A DNA stretch of 64,000 nt from UBA7672 sp040398465 (GTDB taxonomy: Bacteria > Pseudomonadota > Alphaproteobacteria > Caulobacterales > Hyphomonadaceae). The position numbers were made by a program, and so were the translations under genes. This document shows positions 8,581 through 17,379 of this stretch, in pieces; position 1 is the stretch's first letter, and every line of letters starts with the position of its first letter. The notes below the pieces were generated by a model that worked only from the letters and a program-made list of their open reading frames with translations, had not been told where the DNA came from and ran no database searches. The stretch is from positions 62,001 to 126,000 of the forward strand of contig JBBAUA010000003.1 in NCBI GenBank assembly GCA_040398465.1, given 5' to 3'.

Positions 8581-8707
8581 GCCCGTCCTCGTCCTTCGAG
8601 ACGCCCGCTGTGCGGGCTCCTCAGGATGAGGACTTCGGATCGATTGGTAGAGAAGCCCTCATCCTTGGGAGAGCCCGCAGGGCTCGTCTCGAAGGACGAG
8701 GGCGGGC
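8581..8707. repeat. Long inverted repeat between mnmG and rsmG
   Basis: The 17-nt arm CCTCGTCCTTCGAGACG (8587-8603) recurs as its exact reverse complement at 8685-8701; with one mismatch the match extends to gcccg/cgggc at both ends (8581 and 8707). Each half also holds an inner gcccgc/gcgggc hairpin and a cctcaggatgagg-like segment. It looks like two opposed copies of one mobile-like palindrome; a further copy of the same 17-mer is at 36456. Confidence 0.75.
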
Positions 8708-8725
8708 TTCCCGGAGTCTGGACTG

Positions 8726-9391
8726 ATGCCCTGGCCAACGCATGACGAAGATGGCTTCGGGCCTGAGGACGCGATCGGGCTGACCGGTGTTTCACGTGAA
8801 ACACTGGCGCGCGTTCGTTCATACCTCGCCGTGCTGGACGCATGGCGGGAGCGAATCAATCTGATCGGCCCCGGCGAGGGGCGCCATCTGTGGCGGCGGC
8901 ATGTGCTCGACAGCCTGCAACTGCTGGATCAGTTCGGGCCGGAGGACCAAAAAATTGTCGACCTCGGTTCCGGGGCCGGATTTCCGGGCCTGCTGATCGC
9001 GGCCGCCATGGTGGACCGGCCGGGCGCCTCCGTCACGCTGGTCGAGAAGAGTCCCCGGAAAACCGAGTTCCTTGAAGCCGCTATTGCCAAGGTCGGTCTG
9101 CCTGCCCGGGTCCTGAACACCCGGATCGAGGACCCGCCTGCCTCTCTGCTCAGGGATCGTTTCGACCTGCTGACGGCGCGGGCCCTGGCGCCGCTGCCCA
9201 AGCTTTTAGGGTATGGTTACGCATGGCTTAAACCTTCCGGTAAGGCCCTGCTGATGAAAGGTAGGGACACGGCCGCTGAATTGGCCGAGGCGCGCCGCTC
9301 CTGGACCTTCACGGTCGCCGAGCGGGAAAGCCTCTCCAGTCCGGAAGGGCGCGTGCTGACGATTTCGTCGATTGAACCCCGGAGGGCCTGA
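8726..9391 (+). CDS. rsmG: 16S rRNA (guanine-527-N7) methyltransferase RsmG (GidB)
   Basis: A 221-residue SAM-dependent methyltransferase that modifies G527 of 16S rRNA. The SAM-binding motif VDLGSGAGFPGL (about residues 78-89) and the conserved ARALAPL are visible, with N-terminal RERINLIG and HVLDSL. The ATG at 8726 puts parS site 7 at codons 22-26 (VSRET). The stop overlaps the parA start by one base (TGATG), indicating translational coupling of rsmG, parA and parB. Confidence 0.95.
   Translation: MPWPTHDEDGFGPEDAIGLTGVSRETLARVRSYLAVLDAWRERINLIGPGEGRHLWRRHVLDSLQLLDQFGPEDQKIVDLGSGAGFPGLLIAAAMVDRPGASVTLVEKSPRKTEFLEAAIAKVGLPARVLNTRIEDPPASLLRDRFDLLTARALAPLPKLLGYGYAWLKPSGKALLMKGRDTAAELAEARRSWTFTVAERESLSSPEGRVLTISSIEPRRA
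8787..8804. promoter_or_regulatory. parS: parS site 7 (inside rsmG)
   Basis: Core at 8789-8802 in an 18-bp perfect palindrome near the 5' end of rsmG, the last of the seven sites and about 1.4 kb before the parB gene whose product should bind it. Confidence 0.95.
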
Positions 9392-10176
9392 TGCGCGTCA
9401 TCGCCGTCGCCAACCAGAAGGGCGGAGTGGGCAAGACCACGACCGCCATCAATCTTGGCACCGCTCTCGCAGCGGTGGGCAAGCGCGTACTCGTGATGGA
9501 TTGCGATGCGCAGGGCAACGCCTCGACAGGTCTCGGCGTCGAGCCGATGGCGCGGATGAAGACAAGCTATGACGTGCTGGTCGGTGATGGCGGCATGGTC
9601 GATGCGATCGTGAAGACGAAGGTGCCGAACCTCGATCTCATCCCGGGCGACGAGAACCTCGCTGGCGTCGAGACGATGCTGCACAATGATCCGCAGAAGA
9701 ATTTCAAGTTGAGGCAGGCCTTCGCGGCGTTCGCGAAGCTGGGCCGCGACTACGACACCGTCCTGATCGATTGCCCGCCGTCGCTGTCGACCGTGACGAT
9801 CAACGCGATGGTGGCGGCGAACGCCGTTCTCGTGCCGCTGCAGTGCGAGTTCCTCGCGATGGAAGGTCTCTCGCAGATACTCCGCACGATCGAACTGGTG
9901 CGTTCAGGACTGAACCCGGATCTCGAAGTGCAGGGCGTCGTGCTGACCATGTACGACAAGCGGAACAACCTCTCCGACCAGGTCGCCACCGAAGTGCGCA
10001 CCTATCTCGGCTCCAAGGTTTACCAGACAGTCATACCCCGGAATGTACGTTTGTCGGAGGCCCCGTCCTTCGGACTACCGGCCATACTCTATGACCACAA
10101 ATGCTCTGGCAGCGAGGCTTACATAATGCTCGCGCAGGAGCTGATGCAGCGTGAACGCGAGAGGGCGGCGGCGTGA
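9391..10176 (+). CDS. parA: Chromosome partitioning ATPase ParA
   Basis: A 261-residue deviant Walker ATPase that dimerises on the nucleoid and pulls ParB-parS complexes. The deviant P-loop KGGVGKTTTAINL (residues 10-22) with its signature lysine, the DCDAQGN motif and DYDTVLIDCPPSL (Walker B region) are all clear. The N-terminus MRVIAVANQ is short, as in chromosomal ParA/Soj. It overlaps rsmG by 1 nt and parB by 4 nt, forming the partition operon next to its parS cluster. Confidence 0.97.
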   Translation: MRVIAVANQKGGVGKTTTAINLGTALAAVGKRVLVMDCDAQGNASTGLGVEPMARMKTSYDVLVGDGGMVDAIVKTKVPNLDLIPGDENLAGVETMLHNDPQKNFKLRQAFAAFAKLGRDYDTVLIDCPPSLSTVTINAMVAANAVLVPLQCEFLAMEGLSQILRTIELVRSGLNPDLEVQGVVLTMYDKRNNLSDQVATEVRTYLGSKVYQTVIPRNVRLSEAPSFGLPAILYDHKCSGSEAYIMLAQELMQRERERAAA

Positions 10177-11126
10177 CACAACCTATGAAGCAGGCGAGAC
10201 TCGGGCGTGGATTGTCGGCCCTGCTGGGCGACTATGCTGGCGCACGCAATGCGATCGAAGCTGGCGAGCCGGAGGCCGCCCCGATCAATGCTCCGTCTAC
10301 GGATGATCCCTCGCCGTCGGAGATCGCGATCGATCGCATCGTCCCGAACCCGAAGCAGCCGCGGCGCACCTTTGTCGAGGCGGACCTCGAAGAGCTGACC
10401 GAGTCGATCAAGACCAAGGGCGTCATCCAGCCGATCCTGGTGCGCCCCGATCCGACGCAGCCGGAAATGTTCGAGATCATCGCGGGCGAGCGCCGCTGGC
10501 GTGCGGCGCGTCGTGCCGGTCTCTCGATGGTGCCGGCGGTCGTGCGCGAGATGGACGATCGCGAGATGCTCGAGATCGCCATCATCGAGAACGTTCAGCG
10601 CGCAGACCTCAATGCAGTCGAAGAAGCCGAAGCCTACAAGGCGCTGATCGACCGGTTCGGCCGGACGCAGGAATCTGTCGCGCAGCAGGTCGGCAAGAGC
10701 CGCGAGCATGTCTCGAACACGCTGCGCCTGCTCTCGCTGCCGGAAGATGTGCGCGAGCATGTGCGTGAAGCGCGCCTGACGCCGGGCCATGCGCGGGCGC
10801 TGATGAAGACATCCGATCCGTCGGGTTTTGCCGCGACAGTCATCGCAAGGCAGTTGTCGGTGCGCGAGACCGAGGCGCTGTCGAAGGCGGACAAGGTGTC
10901 GGGCGGAAAGTTCGAGATCAAGTCGGCGGGCGCGGACAAGGACGTCGATACGAAAGCACTCGAGCTCGACCTGCAGCGCGCGCTGGGGCTTGATGTCGAC
11001 ATCCGCCATGTGAACGGCAAGGGCGGCGAGGTGCGCATCAAGTATGCGCAGCTTGAGCAGCTCGATGAAATCTGCCGCCTGCTGTCGCGGCCGCGCGTTG
11101 CGGTAACGAATGACGGGCTGGACTAG
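10173..11126 (+). CDS. parB: Chromosome partitioning protein ParB (CTPase, parS-binding)
   Basis: A 317-residue CTP-dependent DNA clamp that loads at parS. The CTP-binding boxes are present: ERRWRAAR (with the GERR arginines, about residue 107) and ENVQRADLN (about 140), followed by the helix-turn-helix AQQVGKSREHVSNTLRLLSLP that reads parS, and a C-terminal dimerisation domain ending in RIKYAQLEQLDEI. An N-terminal LGRGLSALLGD is the usual ParA-interacting peptide. The start is GTG in the GTGA overlap with parA. It converges with holA with only 7 bp between them. Confidence 0.97.
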   Translation: MTQPMKQARLGRGLSALLGDYAGARNAIEAGEPEAAPINAPSTDDPSPSEIAIDRIVPNPKQPRRTFVEADLEELTESIKTKGVIQPILVRPDPTQPEMFEIIAGERRWRAARRAGLSMVPAVVREMDDREMLEIAIIENVQRADLNAVEEAEAYKALIDRFGRTQESVAQQVGKSREHVSNTLRLLSLPEDVREHVREARLTPGHARALMKTSDPSGFAATVIARQLSVRETEALSKADKVSGGKFEIKSAGADKDVDTKALELDLQRALGLDVDIRHVNGKGGEVRIKYAQLEQLDEICRLLSRPRVAVTNDGLD

Positions 11127-11133
11127 GCGTTCG

Positions 11134-12147
11134 TCAGATCGTCCGCGTCGCAATCCGGTGGATCAGGTTGCGGATTATCGCGTCCGACGGCGCCCCCGCC
11201 TGCTTGCAGGATTTTTCGGCTTCGTAGAGGCGGGCGATGGTTCGCTGCAGCGTTGGTGCGCGCCAGTCGCGGATGGCGCGCGAGAAGGCGGGCCACTCTT
11301 TCTCGAACACGGGCGGACGCAGCCGCATGCCGGACCCTGCGCCTGAACCCACCGCATCGATCACGCGCAGCATGCGGAAGTGCAGGGTGCGCAGCGCCGA
11401 GATCGGACTTCCGCCTGCATCAAGATAGCGGTTGATCGACAGCGTCGCCTGCGCGGCGTCGCCGAGGATGGCGGCGTCGGCCGCATCATCAGCGCCGCGC
11501 GGCTGTTCGGCGGAGGCGAGCAGGCTGATGTCGTGCGCCGTCACGGCGCGGCCGAGGCCGATGGCGTAGAGCTCGAGTTTCTCGAGTTCGGAAAGTGCAA
11601 GCCGGCGGTCGCCGGGAAGTTCCGCCACGAAAGCGGCGAGGGCAGGCTCTTCCATCGCGACGCCTGCGGCCGCAAGGCGCCGCGTCACGAGATCGTTGAT
11701 CGTCGTTTCGTCGTCGGCAAAAAGCTGCAGCGCCTGTGCAGCGTCCGATGCCTCGAACGCGCCGCGCAGCTTGCTCGCCTTGCCAAGATCGCCGCCCTCG
11801 ACGATCCAGGCAGCTTCCGGGTTCAGCATCCCCTTCTCGATGTCGCCGAGGATTTCGATCACAGGCTTGGCGCTCGTCTCACGATCGATGCGGACGCGAA
11901 CAAGACGGTCCCCGCCCATCAGGGATCTTGCGACCAGTTCGTCGGCAAGCGTCTGCGGGTCGCGCTTGAGATCGTCGTCGGAGAGCTTGACGAGATTGAA
12001 CGGGTCGATGCCGGGGACCCAGCGTTGCGCCAGCATGTCGGCAGCGGTGGAGACCAGGCCCGGATCACCGCCGAAGATGAGGGCGATGCGTGTCTTGCCC
12101 TGCGGCTTGTCGCAGAAGGCGAGCGCGCGGGCGCCCGTGAGCTTCAT
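11134..12147 (-). CDS. holA: DNA polymerase III subunit delta
   Basis: A 337-residue clamp-loader subunit that opens the beta sliding clamp. The N-terminal part IALIFGGDPGLV replaces the P-loop of the other loader subunits, as is normal for delta. The middle contains FVAELPGDRRLALSELEKLELY, the conserved segment of the HolA helical lid, and the C-terminus is the helical collar domain. Start ATG at 12147 overlaps the lptE stop by 4 nt. It is the last gene of leuS-lptE-holA. Confidence 0.9.
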   Translation of the reverse strand: MKLTGARALAFCDKPQGKTRIALIFGGDPGLVSTAADMLAQRWVPGIDPFNLVKLSDDDLKRDPQTLADELVARSLMGGDRLVRVRIDRETSAKPVIEILGDIEKGMLNPEAAWIVEGGDLGKASKLRGAFEASDAAQALQLFADDETTINDLVTRRLAAAGVAMEEPALAAFVAELPGDRRLALSELEKLELYAIGLGRAVTAHDISLLASAEQPRGADDAADAAILGDAAQATLSINRYLDAGGSPISALRTLHFRMLRVIDAVGSGAGSGMRLRPPVFEKEWPAFSRAIRDWRAPTLQRTIARLYEAEKSCKQAGAPSDAIIRNLIHRIATRTI

Positions 12148-12725
12148 TGCTGCGCGGGCGGAGGCGCAGGCGCTGGCTGAGCAGGCGCGACCGGGGGACG
12201 GCCCGTCTTGGGGTCCACCGTCTTGCCCGCCGCCATGATCATCTCGGCGCGGATCGAACGCGCGAGCAGGGTGGCAAGCCGCTCCTGCGCCGCCGTCTGG
12301 GCTGCGAGGTCGCTATAGGCCGCATCAGCGAAGTTGAAGCTTGCGCGCTCCTCAACGGAGCCGGCGCCGAGAATCGCGCCACCGGCGCCGCGCAAGGTCC
12401 AGGCGGCGCTGCCGACGTAGTCAGAGCGCGAGGCGGCCTGGTCGGGCGTGAAGGCGAGGCGTTCGACGCTCTGGCGAAGAGCGACGTCGAGCGTGCCGGC
12501 GCTGAAACCCGGTACACCCTGGCCGACGGAGCGGACAAGCTCCTGGCGAAGGAAGTGACCGGTGCGGCCGGATGCTGCGCCTGCCGTGGCGACCGCGCGG
12601 ATCTCATTGATCGCGATCGGGCCGGAATTCGCATACGCCGCCCCCCGTCCGCCGCCATAGACGGGCGAGAATCCGCAGGCGGTCAGTGGCAGGACGGCGA
12701 GGGCAAGGAAGGCTGCGCGGATCAT
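12144..12725 (-). CDS. lptE: LPS-assembly lipoprotein LptE
   Basis: A 193-residue outer-membrane lipoprotein expected to plug and assemble the LPS translocon LptD. The N-terminus MIRAAFLALAVLPLTACGFSP has a signal peptide with lipobox LTAC and the GFSPVYG stretch typical of alphaproteobacterial LptE. The rest is a short alpha/beta domain followed by an alanine- and proline-rich C-terminal tail. Sequence similarity in this family is low; placement between leuS and holA, conserved in alpha- and gammaproteobacteria, supports the call. It overlaps both neighbours by 4 nt. Confidence 0.85.
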   Translation of the reverse strand: MIRAAFLALAVLPLTACGFSPVYGGGRGAAYANSGPIAINEIRAVATAGAASGRTGHFLRQELVRSVGQGVPGFSAGTLDVALRQSVERLAFTPDQAASRSDYVGSAAWTLRGAGGAILGAGSVEERASFNFADAAYSDLAAQTAAQERLATLLARSIRAEMIMAAGKTVDPKTGRPPVAPAQPAPAPPPAQQ

Positions 12726-15337
12726 GATGCGACGATATTGACGATACGGCCGGGGACCACAATCACCTTTCGCACGGTGAGCCCCGCCAGATGTTGCATC
12801 ACCGCATCATCCGCACGGGCGGCGGCCTCCACGGCGGCCGGGTCGGCGCTGGCCGATACTGTGATTTCCGCGCGCTTCTTGCCATTGATCTGCACGGGCA
12901 GCGTGACCGTGTCGGAGACCAGCAGGGCAGGGTCCGGTGTTGGCCACCTGGCTGTCGCAACCATGCCGGCGCCGCCCAGCAAGGCCCAGCATTCTTCGGC
13001 CAGATGCGGCGCGAAGGGTGCTGCGATCTGGGCGAACAGGCAAAGCGCCTCGCGGCGGGCGGTGGCCATGCCGGGCGCTGCGGATTGCTCCGCCCTGCGC
13101 AGGGCGTTGCCCAGCTCGTTCATGCGGGCGATGCCGACATTGAAGTGGAATTTCTCGATGCCGTTCGTCACATCGCGCACCGTGCGATGGGCGAGGCGGC
13201 GCAGGTCCAGCGGCTCGCCGCTGTCGGCCGGGCCATCGTCTGCCGCAGGGGCCGCTTCCACCAGCGCCCACAGTTTCTGGATCGAGCCCCACGCGCCGCG
13301 TACGCCGGCGTCGGTCCATTCGAAGTCGCGCTCGGGCGGCGAGTCCGACAGCACGAACCAGCGGGCGACGTCTGCGCCGTAGTCCGCGATGATCTGGATC
13401 GGATCGACGACGTTCTTCTTCGACTTCGACATCTTCTCGACGCCGCCGATCGCGACAGGCTTGCCACTGGAGATTTCGACGAGCGCACCGTCGCGCTTCT
13501 CGATCTCCTCGGGCAGGAGCCACTGGCCATCCGCAGACTTGTACGTCTCGTGCGTGACCATGCCCTGCGTGAACAGCCCGGCGAAGGGTTCGCCGCTGGG
13601 CAGGTCGAGCAGGCCAATGTCGCGCAGGGCGCGGGTGAAGAAGCGCGAATAGAGCAGGTGGAGAACCGCATGCTCGACGCCGCCGATATACTGGTCGACG
13701 GGTAGCCAGTAGCCGGCTTCTTCCTTGTTGATCGGCTCTTTCGATTTCGGATCGCAGAAGCGCGCGAAATACCAGGACGAGTCCACGAACGTATCCATCG
13801 TGTCCGTCTCACGCTCGGCTTTGCCGCCGCAGTTGGGGCAGGCGACATGCTTCCACGTCGGATGGCGCGCCAGCGGGTTGCCCGGCTCGGAGAAGTCGGC
13901 GTTGTCGGGAAGACGGACGGGCAACTGATCGTCCGGCACGGGCGCGGTTCCGCATGCGGCGCACTTGATGACCGGGATTGGGCATCCCCAGTAGCGCTGG
14001 CGCGAGACGCCCCAGTCGCGCAGGCGATACTGTGTTGTCGCCTCGCCGGCCTGACGATTCAGCAGCGCCTTGATCGCGACGTTGATCGCGTCCTTCGTCG
14101 TGAGGCCGTTCAGGAAGTCGGAATTGTAGATCGTGCCTTCGCCGGCATAGGCCTCGCCGCGCACGGTGTAGCTCTCAGGGTCGGCGCCGGGCGGCAGCAC
14201 AACCGGCTTGAAGGGCAGGCCATACTTCTCCGCGAACTCGATATCGCGCTGGTCGCCGGCGGGCGAGCCGAAGATCGCGCCTGAGCCGTAGGTGGACAGC
14301 ACGAAGTTCGCCGCCCAGACGGGCAGCTCCCAGTTGGGATCGAACGGATGCTTCACGCGGATGCCGAGATCGATGCCGACCTTATCGGCCTTCTCGATGT
14401 CGGCTTCGGACGTGCCGCGCGCAGCGCAATCGGCCATGAATTTCGCAACGTCCGGTCGTGACTTGGCAATTTGCTTCGTCAGCGGATGGTCTGGCGCGAG
14501 CGCAAGGAAGGCGGCGCCGAACAGCGTGTCGGGACGCGTGGTGAAGACTTCGATGGGGTCGGTCGCGTGATTGGGGCCGCCATCGCCGGTGGGGCGGGGC
14601 AGGAAGTCCGGCGCATGCGCGATCTCCCACCAGATCTTCGCGCCCTGGCTTTTGCCGATCCAGTTGGCCTGCATCGTGCGGACCTTGTCGGGCCAGCGGT
14701 CGAGCGTGTTCAGCGCTTCCAGCAGATCATCGCCATACTTGGTGATGCGGAAGAACCACTGCTCCAGCTCGCGCTGTTCGACGACAGCGCCGGAACGCCA
14801 GCCGCGACCGTCCACCACCTGCTCGTTGGCCAGCACGGTGTTCTCGACAGGATCCCAGTTCACTTTCGCAGAGCGGCGATAGACCAGATCGTTGGCCAGC
14901 ATCCTCAGGAAGATGCGCTGCTGCTGTTCGTAATAGTCAGGCTCGCAGGTCGTGACTTCCTTCGACCAGTCGAAGCTCAGTCCCAGCGGCGCGAACTGAT
15001 CCTTCATCGCCTGGATGTTCTGCAGCGTCCACGAGCGGGGCTGGGCCTTCTTTTCGATGGCGGCGTTCTCTGCTGGCAGGCCGAACGCATCCCAGCCCAT
15101 CGGGTGCAGGACGTTGTAGCCGTTGGCGATGCGATAGCGCGCGACGACGTCGCCCATCGCATAGTTACGGACATGGCCCATGTGGAGCCGGCCCGAGGGG
15201 TAGGGGAACATCTCGAGGATGTAGGCCTTGGGCATGTCGCCCGCTTCGCTCGCGGACTTGGCGCGGAAGACCTGCGCGCGTTCCCACGCTACGCGCCATT
15301 TCGGCTCGGTCTCTTTGGGATTGTAGCGGGTGGCCAT
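12722..15337 (-). CDS. leuS: Leucyl-tRNA synthetase
   Basis: An 871-residue class I aminoacyl-tRNA synthetase. The HIGH-type motif PYPSGRLHMGHVRN lies at about residues 47-60 and KMSKSKKNV at about 620; a CP1 editing domain with TTRPDTLFGAAFLALAP and the DQRD loop is between them. Zinc-knuckle cysteines CAACGTAP and CPNCGG are visible. Start ATG 15337 (MATRYNPKETEPKW) is typical. First gene of the leuS-lptE-holA overlap operon; the DUF3576 gene 68 bp upstream is probably co-transcribed. Confidence 0.98.
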   Translation of the reverse strand: MATRYNPKETEPKWRVAWERAQVFRAKSASEAGDMPKAYILEMFPYPSGRLHMGHVRNYAMGDVVARYRIANGYNVLHPMGWDAFGLPAENAAIEKKAQPRSWTLQNIQAMKDQFAPLGLSFDWSKEVTTCEPDYYEQQQRIFLRMLANDLVYRRSAKVNWDPVENTVLANEQVVDGRGWRSGAVVEQRELEQWFFRITKYGDDLLEALNTLDRWPDKVRTMQANWIGKSQGAKIWWEIAHAPDFLPRPTGDGGPNHATDPIEVFTTRPDTLFGAAFLALAPDHPLTKQIAKSRPDVAKFMADCAARGTSEADIEKADKVGIDLGIRVKHPFDPNWELPVWAANFVLSTYGSGAIFGSPAGDQRDIEFAEKYGLPFKPVVLPPGADPESYTVRGEAYAGEGTIYNSDFLNGLTTKDAINVAIKALLNRQAGEATTQYRLRDWGVSRQRYWGCPIPVIKCAACGTAPVPDDQLPVRLPDNADFSEPGNPLARHPTWKHVACPNCGGKAERETDTMDTFVDSSWYFARFCDPKSKEPINKEEAGYWLPVDQYIGGVEHAVLHLLYSRFFTRALRDIGLLDLPSGEPFAGLFTQGMVTHETYKSADGQWLLPEEIEKRDGALVEISSGKPVAIGGVEKMSKSKKNVVDPIQIIADYGADVARWFVLSDSPPERDFEWTDAGVRGAWGSIQKLWALVEAAPAADDGPADSGEPLDLRRLAHRTVRDVTNGIEKFHFNVGIARMNELGNALRRAEQSAAPGMATARREALCLFAQIAAPFAPHLAEECWALLGGAGMVATARWPTPDPALLVSDTVTLPVQINGKKRAEITVSASADPAAVEAAARADDAVMQHLAGLTVRKVIVVPGRIVNIVAS

Positions 15338-15405
15338 CGTGTCGCCCGTGTCCGTTCAGAAGCGGGGGTTTGCATATCCCGCCGCCAAACGAAAAGCGAC
15401 GGGGC

Positions 15406-15861
15406 TTATTCGACGCCGCCGAGTCGAAGCTGGCGGGCCTTCGCAAGGATCGCATTCTCGAGCGCGATATTGGTGTCAGGGCTCACCGAGGCAGGCACCC
15501 AGGCGCCGCCGACCAGCGTTTCGCGGAAGACGGCGGCCGAGATGCCGTCAGCGCGCAGGCGCGTGTCGAGGATGTAGACGGTAGCCTTCAGGCGCTCGTC
15601 GGCTTTCGACGGGTTGGCGTACCAGTCGGTGATGACGACGCCGCCGTACGGGTCTGCCGAGGCGAGCGGCAGGAAGGACAGGGTGTCGAGCGTGGCGCGC
15701 CACAGATAGGCGTTGACGCCAAGGCTGCCGGTTTCTTCCGGGCCCAGCTGGGAGCTGGAGGATTCGGCCGTGTTTGCGGTCGAGGAGCCGAAGATGGTGC
15801 ATCCCGAGGCCACGAGGCCGGCGGAAACCATCAGGGCGGCAGTCGCCACACGTGAAAACAT
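15406..15861 (-). CDS. DUF3576 domain lipoprotein
   Basis: A 151-residue predicted lipoprotein with signal peptide and lipobox VASGC, then the DUF3576 fold seen by LGVNAYLWRATLDTLSFLPLASADPYGGVVITDWY and a C-terminal RLRADGISAAVFRE ... ARQLRL. Function unknown; the family is alphaproteobacterial and usually lies beside leuS, as here. Start is uncertain among GTG 15867, GTG 15864 and ATG 15861; GGAG lies 4, 7 and 10 nt before them. Confidence 0.83.
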   Translation of the reverse strand: MFSRVATAALMVSAGLVASGCTIFGSSTANTAESSSSQLGPEETGSLGVNAYLWRATLDTLSFLPLASADPYGGVVITDWYANPSKADERLKATVYILDTRLRADGISAAVFRETLVGGAWVPASVSPDTNIALENAILAKARQLRLGGVE

Positions 15862-16053
15862 CACCACGTCACTCCGTCATCCGGCGCATTGCGCCCCCAA
15901 GGGAAGCCCCCCTCCAGAAAAGGGGGGAGGCGAGGGAGCCGCTTCCTTAGCTGCTGGCCGGTCCCGCACGCAAGGGCCGAGCGCCGTTAGCCCCGCCGCA
16001 ACACCGCCTCATATAGAGCTTGAACTGGACTGTGATTGCGGAGGAATTCTGGC

Positions 16054-17280
16054 ATGCGCGGACCTATTTCGCCGACGCTGACGATTGCAGCGCTTGCCCT
16101 CGGCGCGGCTGGGCCTGCTTCCGCCCAGTCTGCTGATGGGGAGTGGCAGACAAAGGCGGAGGCCGTGCTCGTCGCCGGAGCAATCGACGAAGGCGATCCG
16201 ATCGCTCCGGCGGGCGATGTGCTGCTTGGCTCGGCCATGGTCGAGGTCGCACGATCGGACACGTTCGAGAACGGGCTGACGCTCGGCTGGCTTGGTGCGG
16301 CGCGGTTCGAGCGGGATGCGGCCTCGCGGCCAGCGTTTGCTGGGTCTTTTGCCGCCTGTCCCGCCGCGGTTGCCGGGTGTCCTTCGGCTGGCGGACTGTC
16401 GCCGGTCGCGCCATCGACCGGCCTGTCAGTGGGCGGCGTGCGGAGGGATGAGGAGGACGGTTTCGTGGCTCTGGAGGCGGCGTCGGTGTCGCTGGCCGGG
16501 CCGTGGGGCGAGGGGGTGCTGGGCTGGGACGCGGGGGCGGCCGCGCGGCTGGATGCGCGCGCGCCAAGCGTGCTGACCCGCGCCTCCGCCTATTCGCCCG
16601 GCCTTGATCCGACGGCGCTCAGCATCGTGCGCGCACGCAATGACGTGACCGGGTCGTCGGCAAAGGCGAGCTATCTCTCGCCGCGCTGGCTCGGGCTTAG
16701 GGTTGGCGTGTCCTACACGCCGGAAGCCAACGAGCGCTCGGCCGATTTCGACCCCGATTTCAGCGGACCCGGACTCGCGTCCGCGCAAATCGAAGACGTC
16801 TGGGAGGGCGCGGTATCGTTCGCCCGCCAGTTTGCCGAGCAGGACCTGCGCGTGCGCGGCGCTGTCACCTATACCAACGCCGCCGCCGCATCGTCGCTTG
16901 CCGCCTTTGGCGACTATGAAGCCTGGGGCGCCGGGGTCGAGCTGGAGCATGACGGCTGGACGGGCGGGGCCCGCTGGCTGTCCAGCAACAATGCCTGGCA
17001 GGCCGGCGATGGCGACTACGAAGCCTGGGAAGTTGGCCTCGTGAAGGACGTCGAGGGCTGGCGGTTCGGCGTCGAGGGCGGCTGGGCGTCGGATGGTCTT
17101 CTGGACGTGGAAGGCGCCAGCTGGCTGGTGGGCGTCAGCCACGACATTTCCGAAAACCTGGAACTCGGCGTCGCCTGGAGCGCTGCTGAAGCAGACATTC
17201 CGGTACCGTCCGGAATCAGCACTGGTCACAGAAATGCCAGCAATGACGGGCTCTTGGTGGAATTCACTGTGCGTAATTAG
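16054..17280 (+). CDS. Porin-like outer-membrane protein
   Basis: A 408-residue secreted protein with a cleavable signal peptide (LTIAALALGAAGPASAQS) and repeated amphipathic beta-strands with Gly, Trp and Tyr, for example WGAGVELEHDGWTGGARW and WEVGLVKDVEGWRFGVEGGW. This matches the general Gram-negative porin barrel pattern (Porin_4-like). GAGGA sits 8 nt before the ATG at 16054, so the frame's earlier ATG is not used. The last residues EFTVRN lack the terminal aromatic residue of many barrels. Substrate unknown. Confidence 0.7.
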   Translation: MRGPISPTLTIAALALGAAGPASAQSADGEWQTKAEAVLVAGAIDEGDPIAPAGDVLLGSAMVEVARSDTFENGLTLGWLGAARFERDAASRPAFAGSFAACPAAVAGCPSAGGLSPVAPSTGLSVGGVRRDEEDGFVALEAASVSLAGPWGEGVLGWDAGAAARLDARAPSVLTRASAYSPGLDPTALSIVRARNDVTGSSAKASYLSPRWLGLRVGVSYTPEANERSADFDPDFSGPGLASAQIEDVWEGAVSFARQFAEQDLRVRGAVTYTNAAAASSLAAFGDYEAWGAGVELEHDGWTGGARWLSSNNAWQAGDGDYEAWEVGLVKDVEGWRFGVEGGWASDGLLDVEGASWLVGVSHDISENLELGVAWSAAEADIPVPSGISTGHRNASNDGLLVEFTVRN

Positions 17281-17379
17281 TGACACCCTCTGGCTAAAGA
17301 GGGCCAAAGGGCCTTCAATTAACTCCTGTTAACTTTTGTAGCCTGAGTCGCGGGTATTATGTCGGGCGAGAGGGTGGAC

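Noticed and set aside
15847..15861. parS-like acacgtgaaaac near the DUF3576 start
   Set aside because: Only part of the core matches and the left arm is broken; not a parS site.
15907..15927. CCCCCC/GGGGGG hairpin before the porin gene
   Set aside because: Simple base runs in a 190-bp divergent gap; too short to call as a repeat family or a terminator.
17319..17333. CtrA-like box TTAA-N6-TTAAC upstream of the NtrZ-like gene
   Set aside because: The CtrA consensus needs a 7-bp spacer; here it is 6 and the promoter context is unknown, so I do not call it.
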